This document shows positions 1 through 7,744 of a DNA stretch of 64,000 bases, one piece after another. The position numbers and the translations under genes were made by a program. Positions within the stretch are counted from its first letter, which is position 1, and the number at the start of each line of letters is the position of its first letter. Below the pieces are notes generated by a model that saw only the letters and a list, made by a program, of their open reading frames with translations, did no database searches and was not told the DNA's origin. This DNA is from Methanocella_A sp963769045. GTDB lineage: Archaea > Halobacteriota > Methanocellia > Methanocellales > Methanocellaceae. The stretch covers positions 124,001 to 188,000 of the forward strand of contig CAVYKK010000028.1 in NCBI GenBank assembly GCA_963769045.1, read 5' to 3'.

Positions 1-524
1 TATGTTATATCCTTCGTTATACGGGAAGTGGTATAGTTCACTGGTCTCCAGGCTGTCCCCGCCATCCGGATCTGTCAAATACCCGTTGTTATACTTTTCT
101 ACGCTATCCACGGGCATTGGACAAAATCCCTGGTCGCGTCATCGGGATCAACGCGCACTTCCAGAGCGATAGGCTTTACTCCAACGGAATATCCCGTTAA
201 AGGATTGAAGTCGACAGACACTACCGTGCTTGTGCCCGGCGCAAGGCCGGAATACGTCGCGTAATACCCATAATCGTCTTCCAGCGACCAGACAATGACT
301 TTACCGCTGGCTGTCGACGGGCCGTAGTTGTATATTGTTATCTGGTTATTACACCACGTATCCTGCGTCCAGTACCACGAGTAAGCCGCACCGGCGATAA
401 CGACAGTAGCCGTATCGGTCGCCAGCATTCCTTCATTCGCATCCTTTGGTGTGACAGATTTTTGTATGGAATTCATCACCGGCGACGTGCACGCCCACCC
501 GGACGAGGTCATAAAAAAGCCCAC
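1..524 (-). pseudogene. Frameshifted secreted protein, paralogue of the transglutaminase-like protein
   Basis: The stretch translated from 524 to 99 contains a beta-sandwich segment (YSWYWTQDTW through VKPIALEVRVDP) that closely matches residues about 145-235 of the intact protein at 1244-2572. The frame hits a stop at 99, but a second frame continues the homology (PVDSVEKYNN, then DPDGGDSLETSEL) to the window edge, matching the residues that follow in the paralogue. The shift lies near 112-120, where one missing base in CAATGCCC would restore Q-x-P. The transglutaminase half would lie beyond the window. Upstream, 525-672 holds short open stretches in other frames, including an ATG at 670-672 that overlaps the stop of the preceding gene, so the true N-terminus is unclear. 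Whether this is decay or a sequencing error cannot be decided here. Confidence 0.6.
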
Positions 525-665
525 GCAGTCTGCGCCGTCGTGAAGGCTACCTATGCACAGGGCGTCTTCGCTCTCGAGTGACCGTACCGGAGTGGTGATA
601 ATTCCCCGGTTTCATCACGGTTATCAATCCGTCGTTGACCAGCCAGAGACAGACTATCGATAGCC

Positions 666-1229
666 CTACCATCGCATTTTATTTCTTATGATCACCAGTG
701 CCAATAGCAGGATTAATAGTATGGCAAGACCGATCGCAAAGCTCAGCATCCTGACTGTTCCACTGTTATCGCCAGGCGGATTGATCGTTACTTCAGTACC
801 ATTTTTTATGATCCCGAGCGCAATGCATTCGCTGTCGTTTAACGGCGTAACCTCAGTATTTTTTTCCAGAAGCTTCACCCATATTACGCTATTATTAATG
901 CCTTTACTATCGTGAAACTCAAGAAATACCAGCTCTTTCGGATAGTCTTTTTCCGGTAACAGGTAAACGAAGTAATAGCTTTGATTGAAGTCGCAGGCAG
1001 GGCGCTCGTAAAAATATCCCAGCCCGTAGGCATCGATAAAAGCCTTGACATCGGGATCATATAATGCGCCGAAGTGCCGCATATCAAAAATATCGTGTAT
1101 ATCGCCGCCTATGGAAGGATACGGTTGATCATTATCGACCGGCAGATCGGTCGTGTTGTTAGAAGCGCGGGCAGTACCGACGAGGATAAGAAACGATATT
1201 AGAAGAATAAAAAATAAATAATTTTTCAA
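666..1229 (-). CDS. Secreted/membrane-anchored hypothetical protein
   Basis: A 187-residue protein with an N-terminal signal peptide (hydrophobic core about residues 4-20, cleavage near ARAS), an extracytoplasmic domain of about 130 residues with several N-x-T/S sequons, and one C-terminal membrane helix (about 160-182) ending in positively charged RNKMRW. This is a type I topology with the bulk of the protein outside the cell. I do not recognise the domain. It lies 14 bases downstream of the transglutaminase-like gene on the same strand, so the two are probably co-transcribed, and the next open stretch begins by overlapping its stop codon. A role in the cell surface together with its neighbour is an inference only. 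Confidence 0.7.
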   Translation of the reverse strand: MKNYLFFILLISFLILVGTARASNNTTDLPVDNDQPYPSIGGDIHDIFDMRHFGALYDPDVKAFIDAYGLGYFYERPACDFNQSYYFVYLLPEKDYPKELVFLEFHDSKGINNSVIWVKLLEKNTEVTPLNDSECIALGIIKNGTEVTINPPGDNSGTVRMLSFAIGLAILLILLLALVIIRNKMRW

Positions 1230-1243
1230 ATAATTGCCCCTCC

Positions 1244-2572
1244 TTAATTATATGCAGCCGGCTCACCCATATCTGTTATTATCCAGAAATCGTTCCATGG
1301 ATCGAGTAACATATCACCATATGGGTCGCTCGAGACTACGGAGTCGTCTGCATAGCACATATTGTATAGGTGAACCTGAGTATATCCCAAGGCTTTGTAG
1401 TATCCGGGGCCATTGTACACGTTCGCTACCTGATCTGCATGAATCCAGTTCGTGCCGTCCCATATTTCAGAAATGGCGTGCCCTTTCATTTGTCCCAGCG
1501 TATTCCTGTACGTCATCGTATAGTATCTGGCGGGGATATGAAGAGCCCGTTCGTATGATACGAAGAGAGCGGCATACTCGGTACAATCGCCGAAATATCC
1601 GTTGCACAGGAGATACAAATCCGATGCCGCGCTATGGTAGTATGGCTCAGTTTGAAATAAATCGTAGCTCATGTGTTGACAGACATATGTATTGATCTGG
1701 CTCGATGTCGCATAGGGCGCATAGGTATTATCTCCGGCCGTGGCGGCATCCATTAATATCGTGTAGTTATACGGATGGTTTAAGTCACTGGTCGCTAAGT
1801 TTACTCCACCATCCACATCGGCTAGGTGGCTGGCATCGTTATTGTATACCTCGATACCATCGGTCGGCAGCTGGACCAAATGTGTCGTGATGCTGCCAGG
1901 ATCAACCCGAACCTCGGCATATATCGGCTTCTTTCCCACGGAACTGACGCCGCTGATGGCTTGGAACGGCACCGATATGGTCGTAGTCGCGTAGGGAGCG
2001 AGATTATTAAAGGGTACCGAATACCCATAACCGTCTTCCCAAGACCATATGATCACGATACCACTTACTTGGTATGATCCGGAATTGTAGATCGTGACGT
2101 CGAAGTTGTACCAATTATCCTGGATCCAGTACCAGTAGTAGCCGACGCCGGTCATGTAAACGTTGCTGAGTGCAGCCAAAGTCGATTCGGACTTATCCGA
2201 TTTATCGACAGGAGCCATCGCCTGTATCTTGGCCTTCGACTTTTTATACGTCACAGATGTGTCTGAGGTAATTTCCTTAATATCGAAGCCGGTCTTGTCT
2301 ACAACAATGGTTTTCGACGAGTTTAAGATAACGAGACCGGGATATAGCTTCTCCATCGTCGGGTTGACCTGGATCTTGCCCATGTTTAAATCAACATCAA
2401 CTTTCTTGAAGTTATTATCCATTAATTCGCTTTGATTAGCCCAAACGATATTATCCTCTTGATCATCGACAGGCCTCTGACTTGTATCTTGCGAGGCTGC
2501 CAGCACAGTACCCACGGGTACGATTCCTAAGATTATTATGGCTATCAGACCTGCTGCCAATATTTTCCTCAT
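1244..2572 (-). CDS. Secreted transglutaminase-like cysteine protein
   Basis: A 442-residue exported protein. Residues 1-26 form a signal peptide. Residues about 140-235 are a beta-sandwich-like segment shared with the broken copy at 1-524. The C-terminal part carries a transglutaminase/protease core: Cys330 in GYFGDCTEYAALF, His365 in GHAISEIW and Asp380 in WIHADQ, which have the order and spacing of the Cys-His-Asp triad. Such domains cleave or cross-link peptides; the substrate here is unknown and an extracellular surface role is inferred. The ATG is supported by a GGAGGC ribosome-binding site about 7 bases upstream. The gene probably heads the leftward operon with the membrane protein that follows. 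Confidence 0.85.
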   Translation of the reverse strand: MRKILAAGLIAIIILGIVPVGTVLAASQDTSQRPVDDQEDNIVWANQSELMDNNFKKVDVDLNMGKIQVNPTMEKLYPGLVILNSSKTIVVDKTGFDIKEITSDTSVTYKKSKAKIQAMAPVDKSDKSESTLAALSNVYMTGVGYYWYWIQDNWYNFDVTIYNSGSYQVSGIVIIWSWEDGYGYSVPFNNLAPYATTTISVPFQAISGVSSVGKKPIYAEVRVDPGSITTHLVQLPTDGIEVYNNDASHLADVDGGVNLATSDLNHPYNYTILMDAATAGDNTYAPYATSSQINTYVCQHMSYDLFQTEPYYHSAASDLYLLCNGYFGDCTEYAALFVSYERALHIPARYYTMTYRNTLGQMKGHAISEIWDGTNWIHADQVANVYNGPGYYKALGYTQVHLYNMCYADDSVVSSDPYGDMLLDPWNDFWIITDMGEPAAYN

Positions 2573-2783
2573 TGTATTGCCTCCTGAATATCAAGAGGCA
2601 AGGAAAGGTAAGCTTTTTATATTCGGAAAGCTGACACGTTCCTGCCTCTATGGCCATGGTTCCCGGTTTGCTCTTGCCTGGGCGGCCGGGTACCATGTTC
2701 TAGCATGCATATGCAAACTTTCCATATGCTTGCAGAAACATTATTTATTGTAAGAATAAATATTCATTATGGCCTAAAAAGTC

Positions 2784-2844
2784 AACCGTTAGCCATCGAT
2801 TAAAAGATTGGGAGATAACGGTTAAATAAAGATAGCCATTAACC
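2784..2844. promoter_or_regulatory. Inverted repeats upstream of the winged-helix regulator
   Basis: AACCGTTA (2784-2791) and TAACGGTT (2816-2823) form a perfect 8-base inverted repeat, and GGTTAA/TTAACC (2820-2844) forms a second overlapping one. The TTAAATAAA in between resembles an archaeal TATA box. The block ends just before the ATG at 2852. An operator for autoregulation is the simplest reading, but it is untested. Confidence 0.4.
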
Positions 2845-2851
2845 TTGTTTT

Positions 2852-3556
2852 ATGCCTGTTGATAAAGCGATTGAAAAGATAGGGCATACTTTTACACTAT
2901 TAATAGTCCAATCGTTTAATCGGGGCAACTTTCTATTATTTTTCATTTTAACAGGATACTTATTATCCGGCATGTTAGTTAAAACAATAATTATCAACGA
3001 TAATAACTGCATTCTTGTTAACTCGTTTATGATAGATACGTCATTTAATCTTACTATTTTATTAGCACTTCGAAAAGAGAGATTACCGTCCAAGTTCAAT
3101 AGATATACAATACTAAAATATATCTTAAATAATCCCGGATGTAGCGTATCTGATATTAACAGGCAACAGAAAATTCCTAGAGGTACGACGCGATACCACA
3201 TTCGGCGTTTAGAAAAAGAAGGTAAAATTGTTTTACGGAAGGTCGGGAAATATTTGAGAATATATCCTGATAGTCCGTCTGTCGATGAAGATGAGAAATC
3301 ATTATTACATTACATACGTAATACTAATTATCGAAAAATATTATGTATGATTTTAAATAAGGGCGGAGTCACCAACAGCGAAATATCAAGAAAATGCGGT
3401 ATGGACCGAAGCCTGACCTATCGTTACCTGAAACGATTATTGTCTAATAACATCGTATCATCTTACTACGAAGGTAAAACTAAGGGATACTATATTAAAA
3501 AAGAAATAGGTCCTGTGTTAACAACGTTATTAACAAATCACCCGGTAGAATCATGA
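2852..3556 (+). CDS. Winged-helix transcriptional regulator with two HTH domains
   Basis: A 234-residue protein with a hydrophobic N-terminal part (about residues 27-45, possibly a membrane segment) followed by two winged-helix domains. The first spans about residues 82-140 (NPGCSVSDINRQQKIPRGTT, then a YHIRRLEKEGKI recognition region and wing); the second spans about 150-225 (GVTNSEISRKCGMDRSLTYR and YYEGKTKGYYIKKE). This matches the archaeal two-HTH regulator group (COG3398-like), also seen here at 18000-18753 and 46327-47064. The N-terminus is less clearly membrane-spanning than in those two, so an internal start is possible. It is divergent from the transglutaminase operon and may regulate it (inference). 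Confidence 0.75.
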   Translation: MPVDKAIEKIGHTFTLLIVQSFNRGNFLLFFILTGYLLSGMLVKTIIINDNNCILVNSFMIDTSFNLTILLALRKERLPSKFNRYTILKYILNNPGCSVSDINRQQKIPRGTTRYHIRRLEKEGKIVLRKVGKYLRIYPDSPSVDEDEKSLLHYIRNTNYRKILCMILNKGGVTNSEISRKCGMDRSLTYRYLKRLLSNNIVSSYYEGKTKGYYIKKEIGPVLTTLLTNHPVES

Positions 3557-3603
3557 GCAATATAGTCGTATAGCCCCGCTATCGTATCCTCGCCTGATTG
3601 TGT

Positions 3604-4182
3604 TTAAGTTATTTGCTTCAGGAAATCCAGCCAGTAGCGGGCGTCCTCCATCCTGCGGCGGCTGGCCGTGCTCCGGACATTGCAGAACTCCTTTTCCCCG
3701 AGCAGGCTCTTCAGGCTCATGATGGCGCGGAGAAGCCCTGCGGCCTCGTGGAATATCTTCTTCGCATCGGACTCCGTCAGGCGGCTGTTGCCGTGCAGGA
3801 TGTCCTCATCGACCTTCTCGTGCGCCATGAGCTTCCACATGAGCTTGCGCACGTTCTCCTTCTCCTCCTCGGTCAGGCAGTCCTTGGAGAGCAGGTCCCA
3901 GACGATTTCGTGGAGCGGCACGACCTTCCCCTCCAGCTCGAACTCGAACGGCGTGGCCACTCCCACCCAGACGAGCAGACGGTGCAGCCGCAGCTCGAGG
4001 CGCCTCCGTTCTTCCGGGGTGATCAGCCTTTGCTGTCCGGTCGTCACGGGCGTTGTGACCGCTTCCTGCCCGGGCTCGTTCTTCTTCGCCCCTTTCTTCA
4101 TCGCCCGTACGTCGCGCAGGACGCTGCCCGGCGTGGTGCCTTTGATGGCCTTCATCGACTGTTCGTCCATAGCCTGTGGCAT
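3604..4182 (-). CDS. Hypothetical conserved-looking cytoplasmic protein
   Basis: A 192-residue charged, helical protein without signal peptide or membrane helices. The first 50 residues are rich in Lys, Thr and Gly and probably disordered; the rest is a helical domain with repeated amphipathic stretches (EERRRLELRLHRLL, EEEKENVRKLMWKLMAHEK). I do not recognise a family. An overlapping frame on the other strand (3598-4269) has the same length but reads as low-complexity Leu/Ala/Val and is taken as a shadow. The codon choice (GAG, AAG, CTG, CTC) supports the minus strand. Confidence 0.6.
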   Translation of the reverse strand: MPQAMDEQSMKAIKGTTPGSVLRDVRAMKKGAKKNEPGQEAVTTPVTTGQQRLITPEERRRLELRLHRLLVWVGVATPFEFELEGKVVPLHEIVWDLLSKDCLTEEEKENVRKLMWKLMAHEKVDEDILHGNSRLTESDAKKIFHEAAGLLRAIMSLKSLLGEKEFCNVRSTASRRRMEDARYWLDFLKQIT

Positions 4183-4282
4183 GTCGGTAACCTGATAAAA
4201 ACTTGTAGCGCCTGCAAAGCTAAATATGTTTACGCTGCGGGCGCGAAAAAACGTGTAGAAAGGCCGTAATACGGGCCTGTGA

Positions 4283-4420
4283 TCACTTAAGTTTCTTCTC
4301 GAGCTTCTTCAGCTTCTTCTTGGCGACGTCGCTTCCTGCTGCGGCCGCCTTGGATAATTCTTCTGCTTTCGCCTGCTTTACTTTCTTGAGCTTTTCCATC
4401 TGTTTCTTACTGGTTGGCAT
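4283..4420 (-). CDS. Small lysine-rich protein (45 residues)
   Basis: An ATG at 4420 opens a 45-codon frame ending in TGA at 4283. The product begins MPTSKKQMEKLKK and is about one third lysine, with an alanine patch (SKAAAAGSDVAKKK) and a predicted all-helical, strongly basic character. It follows the protease gene by 9 bases on the same strand, which suggests co-transcription. Small Lys/Ala-rich helical proteins in archaea often bind nucleic acids, but no specific family is recognised. The codon use fits the neighbours and supports a real gene. Confidence 0.55.
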   Translation of the reverse strand: MPTSKKQMEKLKKVKQAKAEELSKAAAAGSDVAKKKLKKLEKKLK

Positions 4421-4429
4421 TATTGTCAC

Positions 4430-5977
4430 CTATCCTTCCGGCTTCGGCCCGCGCCTCATGAGCCGGTCTTTAATCCTTAGCTGCAAAATGACGCCAATGA
4501 TTATGTATATTGTGGTCACGGAGATGGCCAGCAATGGGTCGAACACGGGCACGGGAGTGCCGAAGAGGCTCTGCATGACCGAGTCCAGGATGGCCGCGAA
4601 GTTGAAGGATGCATGCAGAATCATGGCGACGGGCAGCCCCAGGAAGAAAGCGAACAGGGTAAAGCGCTTCAGGCTGTCGCGCGACTTGAAGTAGCCGATG
4701 ACCGCGCCGGTGGCCGCAGTGAAGCAGCCGTGGGACAGCGATCCGAGGAGCGAGCGGTACAGGATCAGGTACACCCACGGCACCAGGCCGCCCATGGTGA
4801 CGGGGCCTGCATTAGAGGCGAAGTAGAGCCAGTTTTCGATGGCTGCGAACCCCATGCCCACGGCGAATCCGAAGAGGATGCCGTCGAACATGGAATCGAA
4901 CTCGTGATGGCCGGCCAGTATCAGCAGGCCGAGGCCCTTCGCCGTCTCCTCCACTATGGGGGCGATAATGACCGCGATCAGTAACATCGCCACTCCCGAG
5001 CCGATGAACAACTCGAGGAAGATGCTCAACGCAGTATTCACGAAAAACGCGAAAAAGGTGGCCATGACGCCCCACATGAACATGGCCATGATGAACCGGA
5101 ACGGCTCGCGATCGTAGTAGTCAGCTATCCAGCCGATCACCAGGAATATCAAGGGCATGAACAAGGCAGCCACGCCCCCGATGAAAAAGATCAGTATGCC
5201 TATGTCCGGTCGTATGTCATACAGCGTAATCAACAGGATGATCAGGACCAGTATGGCTCCCAGGAAAAATTCCACAACCCAGAAGAATGGGGTGAGGATG
5301 ATGTCCGCAATAAACTCCGATATCGACTGGGCTCTCAGGAAAGAGAAGAATAGCGTCTCCATTGTGTATTCGCCCGGGTTGCGATGGCGGATGTTGATAG
5401 CCGCCGCAAGCGTACCCGCCATGACAATTACCAATATGACCAGCAGCACCAGGGCCGACGGCACGCCGATGACCGAGAGCGTCGACTTCAGTACGCGCTC
5501 GTATGGTGCCCAGTCCTCGTGAATCCGGAAGATCTTGCCCACGTAGCGGGTCTGGGTCTTGCCAATGACGCCGAATACGTCGGTCTCGTTCGTCTTGCCC
5601 GTGTAATTGAAGCCCGCCTTATAGGTAAAATCCTTAGACTCTCCGGGCTTGAGGGTACCCAGGTTACTGATTACGTTCCACTGGTCGTCCCGGTCGAGAG
5701 CCAGAAAGACCTGCATACTCGAGTTTTCCGGGTTAGTCAACCGGAAGGTCAGGTCCCTGCCGACAGAGGGGCTGCTAAAGGAAAAGTCAGTGCCGTCGGA
5801 TAGGCTGGCATTCAGCGTGCCGTTGCGGAAAATGCCGTGAGGGAACGTATTATCCGTCGTAGCCCCGGACCCGGAGCCCTGTGCCATCGCGGGCAGGGTA
5901 GCCAGCAATAAAAACAGGACTGCGACAGTAAGCGCTGCCGTCAGCAGGGATAATCGTTTTTTTTCACTTGCGAGCAT
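4430..5977 (-). CDS. PrsW-family intramembrane metalloprotease
   Basis: About 515 residues from the ATG at 5977 (an upstream in-frame start at 6169 would add a non-hydrophobic, Cys/Arg-rich stretch that overlaps the divergent promoter and is unlikely). It starts with a signal peptide (cleavage near AMAQG), then an extracytoplasmic beta domain (about 35-160), a membrane helix (170-195) and then a multi-helix membrane domain. The PrsW/CPBP-type catalytic signature is present: EETAK at residues 343-347, followed by GFAVGMGFAAIEN and HASFNF-type histidine motifs. Related enzymes cleave membrane proteins such as anti-sigma factors. The substrate here is unknown, and the added N-terminal ectodomain is unlike the short bacterial PrsW. 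Confidence 0.85.
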   Translation of the reverse strand: MLASEKKRLSLLTAALTVAVLFLLLATLPAMAQGSGSGATTDNTFPHGIFRNGTLNASLSDGTDFSFSSPSVGRDLTFRLTNPENSSMQVFLALDRDDQWNVISNLGTLKPGESKDFTYKAGFNYTGKTNETDVFGVIGKTQTRYVGKIFRIHEDWAPYERVLKSTLSVIGVPSALVLLVILVIVMAGTLAAAINIRHRNPGEYTMETLFFSFLRAQSISEFIADIILTPFFWVVEFFLGAILVLIILLITLYDIRPDIGILIFFIGGVAALFMPLIFLVIGWIADYYDREPFRFIMAMFMWGVMATFFAFFVNTALSIFLELFIGSGVAMLLIAVIIAPIVEETAKGLGLLILAGHHEFDSMFDGILFGFAVGMGFAAIENWLYFASNAGPVTMGGLVPWVYLILYRSLLGSLSHGCFTAATGAVIGYFKSRDSLKRFTLFAFFLGLPVAMILHASFNFAAILDSVMQSLFGTPVPVFDPLLAISVTTIYIIIGVILQLRIKDRLMRRGPKPEG

Positions 5978-6102
5978 CCATATCTCATATGCTCCCGGAG
6001 GCATAAAAGGATTCCGTGACCGCATCCACGATGCGGCTGCATCTATGATGCGGCGCATGCCAGGTATATATACTATGAGCGGAATCTCAGCACGGTGATC
6101 AT

Positions 6103-6528
6103 GTGAAAAAGGCAGTGATCGAGACCGACAAGGGCAACATCGAACTGGTGCTTTTCGACAAGGAGGCACCCAACACCGTCAAGAACTTCGAGAAGCTGGC
6201 AAACTCGGGCTTCTACAACGGGCTGAAATTCCACCGCGTAATACCGGACTTCATGATCCAGGGCGGCTGCCCGAAGGGCACCGGCACCGGCGGGCCCGGA
6301 TACACGATCAAGTGCGAGATCAACATTCACAAGCACGGCGCCGGGGCGCTGTCCATGGCCCATGCGGGCAAGGACACCGGCGGCAGCCAGTTCTTCATCA
6401 CGCACTCCCCGCAGCCCCACCTCGACGGCAAGCACACCGTGTTCGGCAAGGTCGAGAAGGGCATGGAAGTCGTGAACAAGATCAAGCAGGGCGACGTGAT
6501 GCGCAAGGTTCGCGTCTTTGACGCCTGA
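6103..6528 (+). CDS. Peptidyl-prolyl cis-trans isomerase (cyclophilin type)
   Basis: A 141-residue single-domain cyclophilin catalysing cis/trans isomerisation of Xaa-Pro bonds in the cytoplasm. Hallmarks include FHRVIPDFMIQGG (catalytic Arg and the substrate-binding FMIQGG), ALSMAHAGKDTGGSQFFIT and LDGKHTVFGKV. The length and motif order are those of the short prokaryotic family, with no signal peptide. The start is a GTG at 6103. It is divergent from the PrsW gene with about 125 bases between the starts. Confidence 0.95.
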   Translation: MKKAVIETDKGNIELVLFDKEAPNTVKNFEKLANSGFYNGLKFHRVIPDFMIQGGCPKGTGTGGPGYTIKCEINIHKHGAGALSMAHAGKDTGGSQFFITHSPQPHLDGKHTVFGKVEKGMEVVNKIKQGDVMRKVRVFDA

Positions 6529-6747
6529 ACCTTCGTCCGCGTCTTCGATTCCCCCTGATTTTTATTTTTCCCTTTTATACAGGTATTGTGGCAATCGATC
6601 AGTGCCCTGGTATCTGCCCATGCCCCAGGGATATGGATTATACTTATATAATTCTGCGTCCTAATAAAATGAAGAGCGAAAGGTCCATGGCAGGATCGTT
6701 TTATTAGCTGGCTTAACATCAGCCGGTATCGACTCGGAGGCTTCCTG
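6529..6747. other. Intergenic region before the MNT/HEPN pair
   Basis: A T-rich tract (tttttatttttcccttttat, near 6557-6578) follows the cyclophilin stop and could terminate transcription. An AT-rich stretch at about 6639-6670 (TTATACTTATATAATTC) contains a plausible TATA box for the downstream pair. No coding potential was seen. Confidence 0.4.
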
Positions 6748-7101
6748 ATGCCAGGGTTCAAAGATATTTTAAGGAGAAAAAGCGAGAGAAAAGCCAGGCT
6801 GCAGAAGTCCCTGGACCAGATAGTGGTCCAGCTAAAGAGCCTGGGCGCCCTTAAAATCATCGTCTTTGGCTCCTTTGCCATTGATAAAGTAGATGTGGAC
6901 AGCGATCTCGATCTGTTCGTGGTCATGCCCTCCACCAGGACAGGCAAAGAATGGATGGACCTCATCTATGATACGATTGACAGAAAGGTCGCGTCTGACA
7001 TCGTCGTCTACAATGATGAAGAGTTCAAGGATATGTTGCCCGCGAGCCGGTTTTTGCAGAACGTAGTCAAGGGAAACGTGGTCTATGAAAAAGCTGCCTG
7101 A
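6748..7101 (+). CDS. Minimal nucleotidyltransferase (MNT) domain protein
   Basis: A 117-residue nucleotidyltransferase of the Pol beta-type minimal family. The active-site signature GSFAIDKVDVDSDLDLFVV (GSx10SDLDL, around residues 39-57) gives the two metal-binding aspartates, with a third acidic position later in the fold (SDIVVYNDEEF). It overlaps the following HEPN gene by 17 bases, the standard arrangement of MNT/HEPN pairs. In characterised MntA-HepT systems the MNT protein is the antitoxin and adds AMP to the HEPN toxin. That function is inferred here, not shown. Confidence 0.85.
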   Translation: MPGFKDILRRKSERKARLQKSLDQIVVQLKSLGALKIIVFGSFAIDKVDVDSDLDLFVVMPSTRTGKEWMDLIYDTIDRKVASDIVVYNDEEFKDMLPASRFLQNVVKGNVVYEKAA

Positions 7102-7525
7102 AGAAGAAGCCCTGCGGTGGTTCACGCAGGCGAAGGATGAGTTCGAGGATGCGGACGAGCTGAGAAAAAGAGGCCGCTTTTATCTTGCCCTTTTTCATTT
7201 CCAGCAGGCGACGGAAAAAGCTCTCAAGGCTTATCTCTACCTGAAGGTCGAGTCCGTAGAAGTGTTCCGTACGCATTCCGTGGGGGACCTGGTGGAGATG
7301 GCGCTAGAAGTCGATCGGGATTTCAATACGGTCGCGCCGGCGAAGAAACTGGATAAATACTACATCCTGACACGCTACCCGAACGGGCTGCCGGGCGGGG
7401 TGCCATCGAGGTACTTCGATGACCCGGTAGAAGCAGATGAAGCCATGACTCTCGCAAAGAACATCGTCGAGCTTGTCGAGAGGAAGCTGCAAGAAACTGT
7501 GCCCGGGCCGGATAGCCGGGAATAA
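7085..7525 (+). CDS. HEPN domain protein, partner of the MNT protein
   Basis: A 146-residue all-alpha HEPN protein (COG2250-like): WFTQAKDEFEDADELRKRGRFYLALFHFQQATEKALKAYL is the typical first helical hairpin, followed by FRTHSVGDLVEMA. The strict Rx4-6H ribonuclease motif of HepT-type toxins is not evident, since the Arg and His in FRTHS are only two apart. It may therefore be a nucleotide- or tRNA-handling HEPN rather than an active RNase. The start ATG lies within the end of the MNT gene, which implies translational coupling. Confidence 0.8.
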   Translation: MKKLPEEEALRWFTQAKDEFEDADELRKRGRFYLALFHFQQATEKALKAYLYLKVESVEVFRTHSVGDLVEMALEVDRDFNTVAPAKKLDKYYILTRYPNGLPGGVPSRYFDDPVEADEAMTLAKNIVELVERKLQETVPGPDSRE

Positions 7526-7744
7526 TTTTATTGCTCGCAAGAGGCATGTTTTCACACGGGATATGAGACCCGGAGTCCCGTCGCCGGGTGAATAGCATAT
7601 GCAGCTTGCCTCAGACGGAACGCATATATCTTCCGCATGAGGGGCATGCGACCATGAGCCGGTGCGCAAATCAAAGATAAACGATCGCTGTATACTTGCC
7701 TCATCTAAAAATATATAATCTGCGGCGGCATTCCTTTTTTTATT
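7526..7744. other. Intergenic region upstream of the SWIM protein
   Basis: About 220 bases with no reading frame of interest. AAAATATATAAT (around 7709-7720) is a good archaeal TATA box about 30 bases upstream of the ATG at 7745, so the SWIM gene probably has its own promoter and a very short leader. Confidence 0.5.
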
